The notes: a model not told the origin generated them from the letters alone. Counted from the stretch's first letter, positions 52,047 to 61,935 are shown. The stretch is DNA of 64,000 bases from Streptomyces sp. NBC_00190 (GCF_036203305.1 NZ_CP108131.1:744001-808000), one strand, 5' to 3'. Numbers and translations are program-made.

Positions 52047-53441
52047 TCAGGCTGTCTCAGCGGGCGGCCGGGTCCGGGGGAGGAACGCCGCCGCGGCGAG
52101 GCCGACGAGCCCCAGGACTGCCAGTGTGATCATCGAGACGGCGTAGGCGTGGGTGCTGAGGCCGGCGACGAGAATGGTGCCGACGACCGCGGTGCCGAGC
52201 GACGAGCCGAGGTTGGAGATGCTGCGTGACAGCCCCGAGATCTCGCCCTGCCGGTCCTCCGGGAAGCTCGACTGCACGACGTTGACCGACGGGGTCAGCA
52301 TCACACCGAGTCCGAGGCCGATCAGCAGCAGTCCGGGGGCGAAGGCCCAGGCACTGGGGGAGCCGCTGACCACGGCGAGCAGGACGACGATTCCGGCGAT
52401 CACCACGACGAACCCCGTCATGACGAGCGAGCGCTGTGCCCACCGCCTCGCCAGGCGTTCGGCCGCCAGTGACGACACGAGCAGGCCGAGCGTGGACGCC
52501 GTGAAGATCACGCCGGTCTGGATCGCGTCGTATCCGCGGACGACCTGGAGGTAGGTCGCTACGACGAACGACGTCCCCATCAGCACGAGCCACTGGATGT
52601 TCTGCGTGACGAGACCCAGGTTGGAGGTGCGGTTGCGGAACAGACTCGTCGACAGGAGCGGCTCCTTGCCCGCCCGTTCCTGCACACGTACCCATCGGAA
52701 GAACCACAGCAGCACGAGGGCACCGAGGACGATCAGACCGATCATCAGCCAGACGTTGTCATCGGCTGCCAGGATCCCCGTGACGATGAGGATGAGGCCG
52801 ACGGCCGAGAGGACCGCCCCGCCGGTGTCGAAGGAACGGGTGGGATCCGGTGGCAGGGGGTCCTTGATCCGGCGGCTCAGCATGATGATCAATGCGATCA
52901 CCAGGGCCTGGAACACGAAGGCCGCCCGCCAGCTGATGGCCGAGGTGATGAGTCCGCCGATCAGCGGCCCCGCGGCGGCGCCGACGCCGCCCAGCGCCAT
53001 GACGGTCCCGAACGCACGGGCGCGTGAGGTCACTCCCGTGAAGAGCAGCGTCGTGAGGATGTAGACGGGCGGGATGAGCAGCGCGGTGCCGACACCCTCC
53101 AGGATCGAGTTGCCGAGGATGAGGATGCCCAGGCCGGGGGCGGCCGCGCTCAGCAGGGCGCCGACGCCGTACACGGTGAGGCCCGTCAGGAAGCACTTCT
53201 TGCGGCCGTAGCGGTCGGTCAGCTTGCCGCCGGGGATCATCAGCGCGGCCATGACGAGGAGGAAGATCGTGATGGCGACCTGCACGCCCTGCACGGTGGT
53301 GTTCAGGTCCGTGCTGATGTCGTTGATCATCACGTTCATGTTCGAGCCGGCGAAGCTGCAGATGAACTGGGCCAGGGCGAGCGGGGCGAGCACGCCGCGC
53401 ACCGCACCGGCCGTACGTCCCGAAGTTTCCGCTTCAGCCAC
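52047..53441 (-). CDS. MFS drug-efflux transporter (DHA2-like, 14 helices)
   Basis: A 464-residue protein with about 13-14 predicted helices. The motif GKLTDRYGRKK after helix 2 is the MFS loop 2-3 signature. The motif C-like region GVGAAAGPLIGGLI is typical of drug exporters of the DHA2 group. The sequence begins MAEAETSG, with AAGGAGG just before the GTG start. Its natural substrate is unknown. A possible 51-residue frame overlaps just upstream, described separately. It shares a 334-base divergent region with the cyclase-family gene. Confidence 0.87.
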   Translation of the reverse strand: MAEAETSGRTAGAVRGVLAPLALAQFICSFAGSNMNVMINDISTDLNTTVQGVQVAITIFLLVMAALMIPGGKLTDRYGRKKCFLTGLTVYGVGALLSAAAPGLGILILGNSILEGVGTALLIPPVYILTTLLFTGVTSRARAFGTVMALGGVGAAAGPLIGGLITSAISWRAAFVFQALVIALIIMLSRRIKDPLPPDPTRSFDTGGAVLSAVGLILIVTGILAADDNVWLMIGLIVLGALVLLWFFRWVRVQERAGKEPLLSTSLFRNRTSNLGLVTQNIQWLVLMGTSFVVATYLQVVRGYDAIQTGVIFTASTLGLLVSSLAAERLARRWAQRSLVMTGFVVVIAGIVVLLAVVSGSPSAWAFAPGLLLIGLGLGVMLTPSVNVVQSSFPEDRQGEISGLSRSISNLGSSLGTAVVGTILVAGLSTHAYAVSMITLAVLGLVGLAAAAFLPRTRPPAETA

Positions 53442-53589
53442 CAGCGGCCTCCTTCTGCCATGTCGGGCGTATGGCGTCGCCCACGCTCAGCCGGGCCGGA
53501 TCGGTCTGCGTCAAGCCTGCGCCGCAGCCGAGCTCACCGCACTCCGGACAGGGGCGCCGCGAGGGCGTGGGCCGAGACTGCTGAAACAT
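53434..53589 (-). CDS. Possible CPxCG-type zinc-knuckle miniprotein
   Basis: A 51-residue frame from ATG 53589 that reads RRPCPECGELGCGAG, three close cysteines. Its stop overlaps the start region of the MFS gene (53441), which would allow translational coupling. It lacks a visible ribosome-binding site. The rest of the 334-base divergent gap (53590-53775) holds no gene I can support. I list it only as a candidate. Confidence 0.25.
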   Translation of the reverse strand: MFQQSRPTPSRRPCPECGELGCGAGLTQTDPARLSVGDAIRPTWQKEAAGG

Positions 53590-53775
53590 TGCGGCGGCAG
53601 GTCCGCGCGCCCTCGTTCCCGTGCCGCACACGAGCGGGAATCCTGGCCGGGGTGGCGCCCGGCACATCGTGCGCGCGAAGCGCCGGACGCCGCCCTCGAT
53701 CTCACCGGCGCCGGGAGCCGTAGCGCCCGGTGCACCGGGCGGACAGCCGTACGAACCATGGAGCGCTGAGAACAC

Positions 53776-54744
53776 ATGAGCAGCAACCCCGCCGAGGCCC
53801 CCACTCCCCCACCGGCCGGTCCCGGTGGCGGGGCCGCCGTCTCCCGCCAGGAGTTCGACGCACTGTTCGAGGCGGTCCGCGCATGGGGCCGGTGGGCCAC
53901 AGCCGACCGCGGCGCGTGGAACAGGGTGACAGCGGGCCACGTGCGGAGGTCGGCCGACCTGATCCGGTCCGGGACGGTCGTCCCGATGGGGCTGCCCTGG
54001 GACACCCTGCCCGGACCGGACAACGCGAAGCCCGCGCTGCACTACATGTCCGACCTGGGCGACGTGGAGGCCCCGGAACCAACCACCTACAAGGACTTCC
54101 TCGCCGTGGACTACCACGGCAAAGGCGTGAGCCATCTCGACGCACTGTCACACGTCGCCTACCGAGGGCAACTCTACGACGGCCACACGGCGCGCGAGGA
54201 GATCGATGCCGGGGGTGCCCGCTTCGGCGCCGTGCAAGCGCTCGGCCCCCTGGTCACCAAGGGCGTACTCCTCGACCTGCCCGCCGCCCTCGGGGTCGCG
54301 TGGCTGGAACCCGGGCACGCGGTTCACGCGGAGGACGTCGTCGCCGCGGAGAAGGCCCTCGACGTGACGATCGGGGGCGGCGACGCGGTGCTGCTGCGGT
54401 CCGGGCGCTTCCGCCGCCGCAGGGAGGCCGGCCCCTGGAACTCCGACACGGCGAGCGCGGGCTGGCACGTGGACGCCATGCCGCTGCTGGCCGAGCGCGC
54501 CATCGCCCTGCTCGGCGCCGACGGGGACAGCGACGTACGGCCGTCGCCGGTCGAGGGCCTGCACTCCCCCGTCCACGCGCTCGCCGTCACGGCCATGGGA
54601 GTGCCGCTGCTGGACAACCTCGACCTCGAAGCACTCTCGGCCGCCTGTGCCGAGGCGGGCCGTTACGAGTTCATGCTCGTCGTGACGCCGCTGAACGTCC
54701 CCGGCGGGACGGGCTCACCCGTCAATCCGGTCGCGATCCTGTGA
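53776..54744 (+). CDS. Cyclase family protein (kynurenine formamidase-like)
   Basis: A 322-residue metal-dependent hydrolase of the cyclase/KynB family. The metal-binding motif is HGKGVSHLDALSHVAY (about residues 115-130), the HxGTHxDxPxH pattern with a Ser for Thr. A conserved catalytic His in GLHSPVHALAVTAMG (about 265) fits the family. It could cleave a formamide or cyclic substrate; the substrate is not determinable. The Pro/Ala-rich first 20 residues are likely flexible. The upstream region is shared with the MFS gene, and the stop is 50 bases before a TATACT element for the SpoIIE-type gene. Confidence 0.82.
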   Translation: MSSNPAEAPTPPPAGPGGGAAVSRQEFDALFEAVRAWGRWATADRGAWNRVTAGHVRRSADLIRSGTVVPMGLPWDTLPGPDNAKPALHYMSDLGDVEAPEPTTYKDFLAVDYHGKGVSHLDALSHVAYRGQLYDGHTAREEIDAGGARFGAVQALGPLVTKGVLLDLPAALGVAWLEPGHAVHAEDVVAAEKALDVTIGGGDAVLLRSGRFRRRREAGPWNSDTASAGWHVDAMPLLAERAIALLGADGDSDVRPSPVEGLHSPVHALAVTAMGVPLLDNLDLEALSAACAEAGRYEFMLVVTPLNVPGGTGSPVNPVAIL

Positions 54745-54794
54745 CACCGGGCCTGCCGATCACTCGCCCCCGCTCATCCTGAAAACGTGAGGAA

Positions 54795-54800
54795 TATACT
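54795..54800 (+). promoter_or_regulatory. -10 element (TATACT)
   Basis: TATACT lies 44 bases before the ATG at 54845 and differs from TATAAT at one position. It is the best primary promoter element in this gap. Confidence 0.5.
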
Positions 54801-54844
54801 CAAATCTGGCTATCGAGACCATTCCGGTGAGGGAAGTGGTGCAG

Positions 54845-57607
54845 ATGGGGGTCGTGGAAGAGCGCATCGGCCCCGTGCGTTCCCGTGACCGGTTCCTGCA
54901 CGGCGAATCGGTCGAGTCGGTCGAGGGGAGCGTGAGAAGTCCGATCCTGAGCTCGTGGCAGCGCAGCCGGCTGCTGGGGCTGTCGCCGGGCCAGTCCGAG
55001 CTTCCCTTCTCCCAGGACTTCGACCCGGAGGGTCCGCTCGTCCGCGCCGCCGAGCCCGTCCTCGACCGGCTGCAATCGATCTTCGCGGGCAGCCAGATGA
55101 ACATCAGTCTCGCCGATGGGCACGGCACGGTGCTCGAACGCCGTTTCGGAGAGAAGTCCATGGCCACCCGCCTGCCCGCGATCCAGAGCACTCCCGGTTT
55201 CGTGTTCGCCGAGCAGTTCGCGGGGACGAACGGCATCGGTCTCACGCTCGCGGAGAGGCGGCTCTGCCAGGTCTACGGCGCCGAGCACTTCGCCGAGCGC
55301 TCCCAGTCAAGTGCCTGTACCGCGATCCCCGTTCGCGACCAGATCAGCGGGCACATCGAGGGCGTCCTGTGCCTCGGATATCCCTACACCGACGCGGACC
55401 CGTCGCTCGTCCCCCTGGTACGCAGGGCGGCCGAGGCCATCGAACGACGGCTGATGGAGCAGAGTTCGGCGCGTGAGCGCGGTCTGCTGCAGGCGTACCT
55501 CGATGCCGGGAGCCGGGCCCGGATCAGCGAGGGCACACACAACGGGTACCCCCTCGGAATGGACGAGCTGCTCCAGAGCGACCTGGACCAGAACGACCAG
55601 ATGATCCTCAAGCAGAAGGCCACCGAGCTGATGTCCGCGGCCCACCGGGCGGCCGTCGAGGTATCGCTGTCCCACGACCGCCGGGTCACCCTCGTGAGCC
55701 GTCCCGTGACGAGCCCCTCCGGGGTGGAGGGCGTCGTCATCGAGGCGCTCATCCCCGAGGACTCGGAGCGGCACGCCCCCGCCCCGACGCCCGCCCACGA
55801 CCGCCCCCGCGTCACACCCGGTCCGGCGCCGACGACGGTCCGTACACCCGGCGCGCCGCGCACCGCCGACTCCGCCGACGGCATGGTCAGAGGACTGGTG
55901 CTGGTGGGCGAGCCGGAGGTGGGGAAGTACGCCGTCGCGGCACGACGTCGCCTGGAGCTGCTGGCCGAGGCCAGCAACCGCATCGGCACCACCTTGGACG
56001 TGAGCCGCACCGCCTGGGAACTCGCCGAGACTGCGGTCCCGCGCCTGGCCGACTTCGTCACCATCGACCTGCCCGAGGCCGTGCTGCGCGGCGAGGAGTC
56101 CCACCACCCCACCGCCGAAATGCACCGTGCGGTGGTCCACGGCATCCGCGAGGACTGCCCCTTCTACCCGGTGGGACAGCAGGTCACCCTGCAGCCGGCC
56201 ACGCCCCACATGCGCTGCATGACCACGGGGGAACCCGTCCTGGACCCCGACCTGAAGGCCGCCCTCGGCTGGATCTCCCAGGACCCCGAGCACGCCGAAC
56301 GCCTCCTCGCCCACAACATCCACTCGCTCATCACCGTCCCCCTGCTCGCCCGCGGCGTCCTCCTGGGCATCGCCAGCTTCTACCGTTCGCAGGACCCCGG
56401 CCCCTACGGGGACGACGACCGCTCGCTGGCCCAGGAACTCGCCGCCCGCGCCGCCCTCTGCATGGACAACGCCCGCCGCTACACCCGCGAACACACCCTG
56501 GCCCTGTCCCTGCAGCGCAGCCTGCTGCCGCGCGGCCTTCCCGAGCAGGGGGCCGTCGAGGTCGCCCACCGCTACCTGCCCGCCGAGTCCGGAGTGGGCG
56601 GCGACTGGTTCGACGTCATCCCCCTCTCCGGCACCCGCGTCGCCCTCCTGGTCGGCGATGTCGTCGGCCACGGGCTGCACGCCGCCGCCACGATGGGCCG
56701 GCTGCGCACCGCCGCACGCAACTTCGCCGAACTGGAACTCGCCCCCGACGAACTCCTCACCCACCTGGACAACCTGATGGTGCGCCTCGACCGGGAGGAG
56801 GACGGGGACAATCCCGCCTTCGGCAGCACCGGCATCGTGGGCGCCACCTGCCTGTACGCCATCTACGATCCCACCTCACAGCTGTGCACCATGGCACGCG
56901 CCGGCCACCCTCCGCCCGCGCTGGTCCTACCCGACGGCACCGTGACCCTCCTCGACCTGCCCGCCGGGCCCCCTCTCGGCCTCGGCGGCCTGCCCTTCGA
57001 ATCGGTCGAGATCCGCCTCGCCGAACACAGCCAGCTGGTCCTCTACACCGACGGACTCCTCGACGACCGCCACCGCGACGTCGACGCGGCCCTCGACGAG
57101 CTGCGCCTCGTACTGGCCCACCCGGACCGTGCTCCCGAGGACACCTGCCAAGCGGTCCTCGACGCCGTGGCACCCGAGCATCCCGCCGACGACATCGCGC
57201 TGCTCGTCGCCCGCACCAACGCCGTGCCCTCCGACCGGATCGCCACCTGGGACCTGCCCTCCGACCCGGCCCTCGTCTCCGACGTCCGTGCCGCTGCCGT
57301 GCGCCGGCTGAGCGAGTGGGGGCTGGACGAGTCCGCTTTCGCCACGGAACTGCTGCTCAGCGAGCTCGTCACGAACGCCGTCCGGTACGGCACCGCGCCC
57401 ATCCGGGTACGCCTCATCCGCGACCGCGCCCTGATCTGCGAGGTGCACGACGCCAGCAGCACCGCCCCGCGCATGCGTTATGCGGCCACCACGGACGAGG
57501 GCGGCCGTGGCCTGTTCCTCGTCGCGCAGCTCGCCCAGGCCTGGGGCACCCGCTACACCACCGACGGCAAGGTCATCTGGGCGGAGTGCAGCCTGGACGC
57601 GGCGTGA
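54845..57607 (+). CDS. GAF/SpoIIE phosphatase with C-terminal serine-kinase-type ATPase
   Basis: A 920-residue signalling protein. The first GAF-like domain (about 45-220) looks like the sensory region of AcoR/sigma-54 activators (LSSWQRSRLLGLSP near the start, then FAGTNGIGLTLAERRLCQVYGAEHF). A second GAF spans about 375-540. The PP2C/SpoIIE phosphatase domain (about 565-770) has GGDWFDV and DVVGHG metal-binding aspartates. A HATPase (RsbW-type) ends the protein (about 795-915; ELVTNAVRYG N-box). Such proteins switch anti-sigma or anti-anti-sigma factors. ATG 54845 is better supported (GAGGGAA upstream) than GTG 54827. Stress or development control is likely. Confidence 0.88.
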   Translation: MGVVEERIGPVRSRDRFLHGESVESVEGSVRSPILSSWQRSRLLGLSPGQSELPFSQDFDPEGPLVRAAEPVLDRLQSIFAGSQMNISLADGHGTVLERRFGEKSMATRLPAIQSTPGFVFAEQFAGTNGIGLTLAERRLCQVYGAEHFAERSQSSACTAIPVRDQISGHIEGVLCLGYPYTDADPSLVPLVRRAAEAIERRLMEQSSARERGLLQAYLDAGSRARISEGTHNGYPLGMDELLQSDLDQNDQMILKQKATELMSAAHRAAVEVSLSHDRRVTLVSRPVTSPSGVEGVVIEALIPEDSERHAPAPTPAHDRPRVTPGPAPTTVRTPGAPRTADSADGMVRGLVLVGEPEVGKYAVAARRRLELLAEASNRIGTTLDVSRTAWELAETAVPRLADFVTIDLPEAVLRGEESHHPTAEMHRAVVHGIREDCPFYPVGQQVTLQPATPHMRCMTTGEPVLDPDLKAALGWISQDPEHAERLLAHNIHSLITVPLLARGVLLGIASFYRSQDPGPYGDDDRSLAQELAARAALCMDNARRYTREHTLALSLQRSLLPRGLPEQGAVEVAHRYLPAESGVGGDWFDVIPLSGTRVALLVGDVVGHGLHAAATMGRLRTAARNFAELELAPDELLTHLDNLMVRLDREEDGDNPAFGSTGIVGATCLYAIYDPTSQLCTMARAGHPPPALVLPDGTVTLLDLPAGPPLGLGGLPFESVEIRLAEHSQLVLYTDGLLDDRHRDVDAALDELRLVLAHPDRAPEDTCQAVLDAVAPEHPADDIALLVARTNAVPSDRIATWDLPSDPALVSDVRAAAVRRLSEWGLDESAFATELLLSELVTNAVRYGTAPIRVRLIRDRALICEVHDASSTAPRMRYAATTDEGGRGLFLVAQLAQAWGTRYTTDGKVIWAECSLDAA

Positions 57608-57638
57608 CCTGCGACCGGCGCATTCGGGAGAGGTAAAT

Positions 57639-57652
57639 ACCGCATATACGGT
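57639..57652. promoter_or_regulatory. Operator-like palindrome before the sugar ABC operon
   Basis: ACCGCATATACGGT is a 14-bp inverted repeat with one mismatched pair. A good -10 (TAGAAT, 57665-57670) follows 12 bases later. It is a candidate repressor site for the sugar operon. Confidence 0.45.
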
Positions 57653-57718
57653 GTCAGATCCACATAGAATCCCTCATGCAGTCGGGAAGAACTCGGAGGC
57701 CGACCCCCGGAGAAGTCT

Positions 57719-59290
57719 GTGCATGACGCTCCCGACACCTCGATGGGCCCGCCCTCACCCTCGCCCGCGCGCTTCGACGAACCCCTCGTCCGCATGCGCG
57801 GTCTCGGCAAGCGGTTCGGCGGCACTCTCGCGCTGGCCTCGGTCGACCTCGACATCCACCGGGGCAGCGTCCTCGCCCTGCTGGGTCCCAACGGCGCCGG
57901 GAAGTCCACCCTGATCAAGGTGCTCGCGGGGGTCCACCACGCCGACGAGGGCGAGGTGACGGTGGCCGGGCACCCGCTCGGCTCCCACGGCGCCACCCGC
58001 GCCATGTCCTTCATCCACCAGGACCTCGGTCTCGTCGAGTGGATGACGGTGGCCGAGAACATCGCCCTGGGCACCGGCTACCCACGGCGCTGCGGACTGG
58101 TCTCCTGGCGGCAGGCCCGAGTGCGCTGCGAAGATGCCCTGCGGATCGTCGCCGGGCATCTGGACGCCGACGCCCGGATCGCCGACCTCGCCCCCGCCGA
58201 ACGCTCGCTGGTCGCCATCGCCCGCGCCCTGGCCGCACGGGCCGAGCTCATCGTCCTCGACGAGCCGACCGCCACCCTCCCCGCCGAGGACTGCGCCCGG
58301 CTGTTCGACGTACTGCACGCCCTGCGCGACCGCGGACACGGCATCCTCTACGTCAGCCACCGGCTCGACGAGGTGTACAAGGTCGCCGACTCGTTCGCCG
58401 TCCTGCGTGACGGCCGCCTGGTCGCCCGGGGTCCGCTCGCCGGATACGGTCCCGCCCGCCTCGTGCGCGCCATCGTGGGCCGCGAACCGGCCGGATACGC
58501 CCCCGCCACCACCTCCGCCGCCGTGCGTGCCGCCGGCCCGCCCCTCCTCAGCCTCGACAGCCTGAGCACCGCGTACACCGAAGGGGTCAGCCTCGACCTG
58601 CGGGCCGGCGAGATCCTCGGCATGGTGGGTCTGACCGGCGCGGGCCACATGGACCTGGGCCGCGCCCTCGCCGGCGCCCGGCCGGTCCTCGGCGGACGGG
58701 CGCTGCTCGACGGCCGGCCGTACCACCCCCGTACGGTCTCGGACGCCCTCGACTCCGGCGTCGGCCTCGTGGCCGGCAACCGTCAGGAGGAAGGCTGCGC
58801 CGCCGAACTGACCGTACGGGAGAACTTCCTGGCGAACCCCCGGGCAGCCGGCGTGCCCGCGCTGCGCTGGATCAGCCCGCGGCGCGAGCGCGCCGAGGCC
58901 ACCGCGCTGATCGACCGGTTCTCGGTGCACCCCCGCGACAGCGAGGTGCCCATCGCCACCCTGTCCGGCGGCAACCAGCAGAAAGTGATGGTCGGGCGGT
59001 CGCTCCGGGGGAGCCTGCGCCTGCTCATCCTCGAGGAGCCGACCGCCAGCGTGGACGTCGGTGCCAAGGCGACGATCTACCGGCTGCTCGATGACGCGCT
59101 GGCCTCCGGCCTGGCGGTACTGCTCATCTCCACCGATTTCGAAGAGGTCGCCAAGGTGTGCCACCGCGCTCTGGTCTTCGTCCGCGGGACCGTGGGCGCC
59201 GAGCTGACCGGCGACGCCCTCACCGTCACCGAACTCACCCGGACCGCTTCGGCCATGCCCCCCATCACCGGAGCCGCGACGAGCCGATGA
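57719..59290 (+). CDS. Sugar ABC transporter ATP-binding protein (two ABC domains)
   Basis: A 523-residue RbsA/XylG-type protein with two nucleotide-binding domains. The first has Walker A GPNGAGKST (about residues 55-63) and Walker B LIVLDEP. Its signature LSGGQ is replaced by LAPAERS. The second has a degenerate P-loop (GLTGAGHMD) but an intact LSGGNQQKV. This mixture is usual for the family: only the first P-loop is canonical. It energises uptake of a pentose or similar sugar. GTG 57719 has GGAGAAG five bases upstream. It overlaps the permease start. First gene of the ABC operon. Confidence 0.92.
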   Translation: MHDAPDTSMGPPSPSPARFDEPLVRMRGLGKRFGGTLALASVDLDIHRGSVLALLGPNGAGKSTLIKVLAGVHHADEGEVTVAGHPLGSHGATRAMSFIHQDLGLVEWMTVAENIALGTGYPRRCGLVSWRQARVRCEDALRIVAGHLDADARIADLAPAERSLVAIARALAARAELIVLDEPTATLPAEDCARLFDVLHALRDRGHGILYVSHRLDEVYKVADSFAVLRDGRLVARGPLAGYGPARLVRAIVGREPAGYAPATTSAAVRAAGPPLLSLDSLSTAYTEGVSLDLRAGEILGMVGLTGAGHMDLGRALAGARPVLGGRALLDGRPYHPRTVSDALDSGVGLVAGNRQEEGCAAELTVRENFLANPRAAGVPALRWISPRRERAEATALIDRFSVHPRDSEVPIATLSGGNQQKVMVGRSLRGSLRLLILEEPTASVDVGAKATIYRLLDDALASGLAVLLISTDFEEVAKVCHRALVFVRGTVGAELTGDALTVTELTRTASAMPPITGAATSR

Positions 59291-60336
59291 CCATCCCTCC
59301 CTCGCTCCGGTCCCTGGCCGACCGCCTGCACGGCCATCTCCTCGGCACCTACGGCCTCCTGGCCCTCGCCTGCCTGCTCTTCCTGGTCTTCTCCCTCGCT
59401 CTGCCCGGCACCTTCCCCACCCGGGACAACGTCTCCTCGATCCTCTCCAACCAATCCATCCCCGCGATCGTCGCGCTCGGCGCGACGATCCCCATCGCCA
59501 CCGGCAAGTTCGACCTGTCCATCGGCTACGGGCTGGGCCTCGCGCACGTCATGGTGATGCACCTCATCGTCAACGAGGGCTGGCCCTGGCCCGTCGCCTG
59601 CCTCGCGGTGGTCGTCGGAGGCGTGGTGGCCGGCGCTCTCAACGGCGTCATCGTCGAGTTCGGGCAGATCGACTCCTTCATCGCCACGCTCGGCACCGGC
59701 AGCATGATGTACGCCTGCACCGGCTGGATCACCGACGGCACCCGGATCGTCCCGGGCCCGGACGGCCTGCCGGCCTCCTTCACCGACGTCTACGACTCCA
59801 GATTCCTCGGCCTGCCGCTGCCCGCCTTCTACGTCCTCGCCATCACAGCCGTCCTCTGGGTGGTTCTGGAGCGGCTGCCGCTCGGCCGGTACCTGTACGT
59901 CATCGGCTCCAACCCGCGCACCGCCGGCATCATCGGCATCCCCACCCGCACCTACTCCATCTACGCGTTCGCCGGTTCGGGCCTGGTCGTCGGCTTCGCC
60001 GGGGTGCTGCTCGCCGCCCAGCAGCAGACCGGCAACCCGAGCGTCGGGCTGGACTACCTGCTGCCCGCCTTCGTCGGTGCGCTGCTCGGGTCCACCACGA
60101 TCAGACCCGGCCGTGCCAACGCGCTCGGCACCCTCGTGGCCGTCGCCGTCCTCGCCGTGGGCCTCGCCGGCATCGGCCAGCTCGGCGCCCAGTTCTGGGC
60201 CACGCCGCTGTTCAACGGCATGACCCTGCTCATCGCCGTCGGCCTGGCCGGCTACGAGGCCCGCCGCCGCCTGCGCAGCGGCGCCGCCGCGACCCGCCGC
60301 TCCCCCGCGGACAGCCGCCCCCAGAGCCGCCCCTAG
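59287..60336 (+). CDS. Sugar ABC transporter permease
   Basis: A 349-residue RbsC-like membrane protein with eight to ten helices. The EAA-like loop is TAGIIGIPTRTYSIYAFAGSGLVVGFAG. The segment LGATIPIATGKFDLSIGYGLGL is typical of the family. It starts inside the ATPase stop (ATGA overlap) and precedes the binding-protein gene by 45 bases. It forms the channel of the sugar transporter. The Arg/Ser-rich tail is cytosolic. Confidence 0.9.
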   Translation: MTIPPSLRSLADRLHGHLLGTYGLLALACLLFLVFSLALPGTFPTRDNVSSILSNQSIPAIVALGATIPIATGKFDLSIGYGLGLAHVMVMHLIVNEGWPWPVACLAVVVGGVVAGALNGVIVEFGQIDSFIATLGTGSMMYACTGWITDGTRIVPGPDGLPASFTDVYDSRFLGLPLPAFYVLAITAVLWVVLERLPLGRYLYVIGSNPRTAGIIGIPTRTYSIYAFAGSGLVVGFAGVLLAAQQQTGNPSVGLDYLLPAFVGALLGSTTIRPGRANALGTLVAVAVLAVGLAGIGQLGAQFWATPLFNGMTLLIAVGLAGYEARRRLRSGAAATRRSPADSRPQSRP

Positions 60337-60381
60337 AGCCCTGCTCGAACACTTCGTACGCGCACCCGCGTCAGGAGCACC

Positions 60382-61521
60382 GTGTACTCGAACCGCAAGA
60401 CCACCGTCACAGTCGCAGCCCTGCTCGCGGCAGCCGCCGCCCTGGCCACCGGCTGCGAGCGCGGCCCACAGGCCGCCGGCACCGGGCCGTCGGACGCCGG
60501 TTGCCCCGCCACCCTCGCGAAGGCCGAGACGGCCGTCCGGCAGGCCGAGAACACCGATGCGTCGTGGACCGGCCCCACCACGGGCCCCGCGGCCGTTCCC
60601 GGCAGGACCATCGTCTACGTCGCGCAGACCATGACCAACCCCGGTGTCGCGGGCGTCGCGAAGGGCCTCGAGGAAGCGGCGAAGATCACCGGCTGGAGGG
60701 TCCGGGTGATCGACGGAGAGGGCACGCCCGCCGGCATCCAGGCCGCGCTCAGCCAGGCGATCACTCTCAAGCCCTCGGGCATCGTCATCGGCGGCTTCGA
60801 TCCCGGTCTGACCTCGCAGCAGGTGGCTCGGGCCCGAGCGGCGGGGATCCCGCTCATCGGCTGGCACGCGGTGGCCTCCCCCGGCCCGAGCGAGAAGCCC
60901 GAGCTCTTCACCAACATCACCACGAAGGTCGAGGACGTGGCGAAGATCAGCGCGGACTGGATCATCGCCCGGTCCAAGGGCAGCGCCGGAACCGTCCTGT
61001 TCACCGACGACTCGATCCCGTTCGCCAGGCACAAGGCCGAACTGATCAAGCGCGGGCTGGCCACCTGCGCCGGCGTCCGGCTCCTGGCGTACGTGAACAT
61101 CCCCATCCCGGACGCGAGCAGCCGCGCCCCCCAGGAGGTGTCCTCCCTCCTGTCCCGCTTCCAGGACGAGTGGACGTACTCCGTCGCCATCAACGATCTC
61201 TACTTCGCCGACGCCGCCCCGGCGCTCCGCGCGGCCGGCCAACCGGGCTCCGGGCCGCCCTTCAACATCGGCGCGGGCGACGGCGACCCCTCCGCCTTCC
61301 AGCGGATCAACAGCAAGCAGTTCCAGGCCGCGACCGTCCCCGAGCCCCTGTCCCAGCAGGGCTGGCAGATCATCGACGAGTTCAATCGCGCGTTCGCGGG
61401 CCGGCCCGCCAGCGGCTACGTCGCCCCGGTCCACGTCGCCGCGGCCGAGAACAGCAGCGGTGCCACGTCCTGGGACCCGTCCGGCTACCGCGAGGCGTAC
61501 GAGAAGATCTGGCGCGGGTAG
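60382..61521 (+). CDS. Sugar-binding lipoprotein of the ABC operon
   Basis: A 379-residue receptor lipoprotein. The signal ends in the LATGC lipobox (Cys at about residue 25). A linker rich in Pro/Ala/Thr follows. The type I binding fold begins at RTIVYVAQTMTNPGVAGVAKGLEEA. A later segment, TVLFTDDSIPFARHKAELI, is typical of ribose/autoinducer-2-type receptors. It delivers substrate to the permease and ATPase encoded just upstream; gene order ATPase-permease-receptor is unusual but known. CAGGAGC precedes the GTG. The sugar is not identifiable. Confidence 0.9.
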   Translation: MYSNRKTTVTVAALLAAAAALATGCERGPQAAGTGPSDAGCPATLAKAETAVRQAENTDASWTGPTTGPAAVPGRTIVYVAQTMTNPGVAGVAKGLEEAAKITGWRVRVIDGEGTPAGIQAALSQAITLKPSGIVIGGFDPGLTSQQVARARAAGIPLIGWHAVASPGPSEKPELFTNITTKVEDVAKISADWIIARSKGSAGTVLFTDDSIPFARHKAELIKRGLATCAGVRLLAYVNIPIPDASSRAPQEVSSLLSRFQDEWTYSVAINDLYFADAAPALRAAGQPGSGPPFNIGAGDGDPSAFQRINSKQFQAATVPEPLSQQGWQIIDEFNRAFAGRPASGYVAPVHVAAAENSSGATSWDPSGYREAYEKIWRG

Positions 61522-61607
61522 CGGCCCCGTACGCGGTCGGCGCGCTCACCGCCGCACTGCCGACGGGCTCCGCCCGGGGCGGCCGATGTGAATCCGCCCA
61601 CCCTCCC

Positions 61608-61637
61608 TTGACCCGGAAAGGAAGGCCTACCTAAGTT
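61608..61637 (+). promoter_or_regulatory. Promoter of a leaderless gene
   Basis: TTGACC (-35, 61608-61613) and TAAGTT (-10, 61632-61637) with an 18-base spacer. The ATG at 61645 follows seven bases later without a ribosome-binding site, so the message is probably leaderless. It is the most complete promoter among the leaderless candidates. Confidence 0.6.
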
Positions 61638-61644
61638 CTGCGTC

Positions 61645-61935
61645 ATGCCCCAGCCCACGCCGCCCTCTGATCCCAGCAACCCCGCCGACCCGCGCCCGCC
61701 CGCCCCCGGGCTGATCGACTTCACCGTCGACCTCACCTCCCAGGAGGTTCTCCGACGGGCTCAGGTGATGGCCGCTCTGGGCCCCGACTGGGACCCGATC
61801 GAGGTCCTGCAGGGCGAGGAGGCGGCGTACGACCTGCTGTACTCCGGCCTCGACGAGCAGCAGCAGCGCCTGTACGACGACCTGGTCGCGGCCCATGTGC
61901 TTCCCCGGCGAGGGAGCGGCCATGCTGCCCCTTGA
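61645..61935 (+). CDS. Small conserved protein (DUF6400-like)
   Basis: A 96-residue protein with a Pro-rich start and one helical core. LTSQEVLRRAQVMAALGPDWDPIEVLQG and AYDLLYSGLDEQQQRLYDDLV are the conserved-looking segments. I associate them with a Streptomyces family of unknown function (DUF6400), from memory only. The following zinc-ribbon gene begins inside its coding end, so both are translated together. Confidence 0.6.
   Translation: MPQPTPPSDPSNPADPRPPAPGLIDFTVDLTSQEVLRRAQVMAALGPDWDPIEVLQGEEAAYDLLYSGLDEQQQRLYDDLVAAHVLPRRGSGHAAP

Noticed and set aside
54827..54844. GTG 54827 as the start of the GAF/SpoIIE protein
   Set aside because: No ribosome-binding site lies before it, whereas ATG 54845 has GAGGGAA nine bases upstream.
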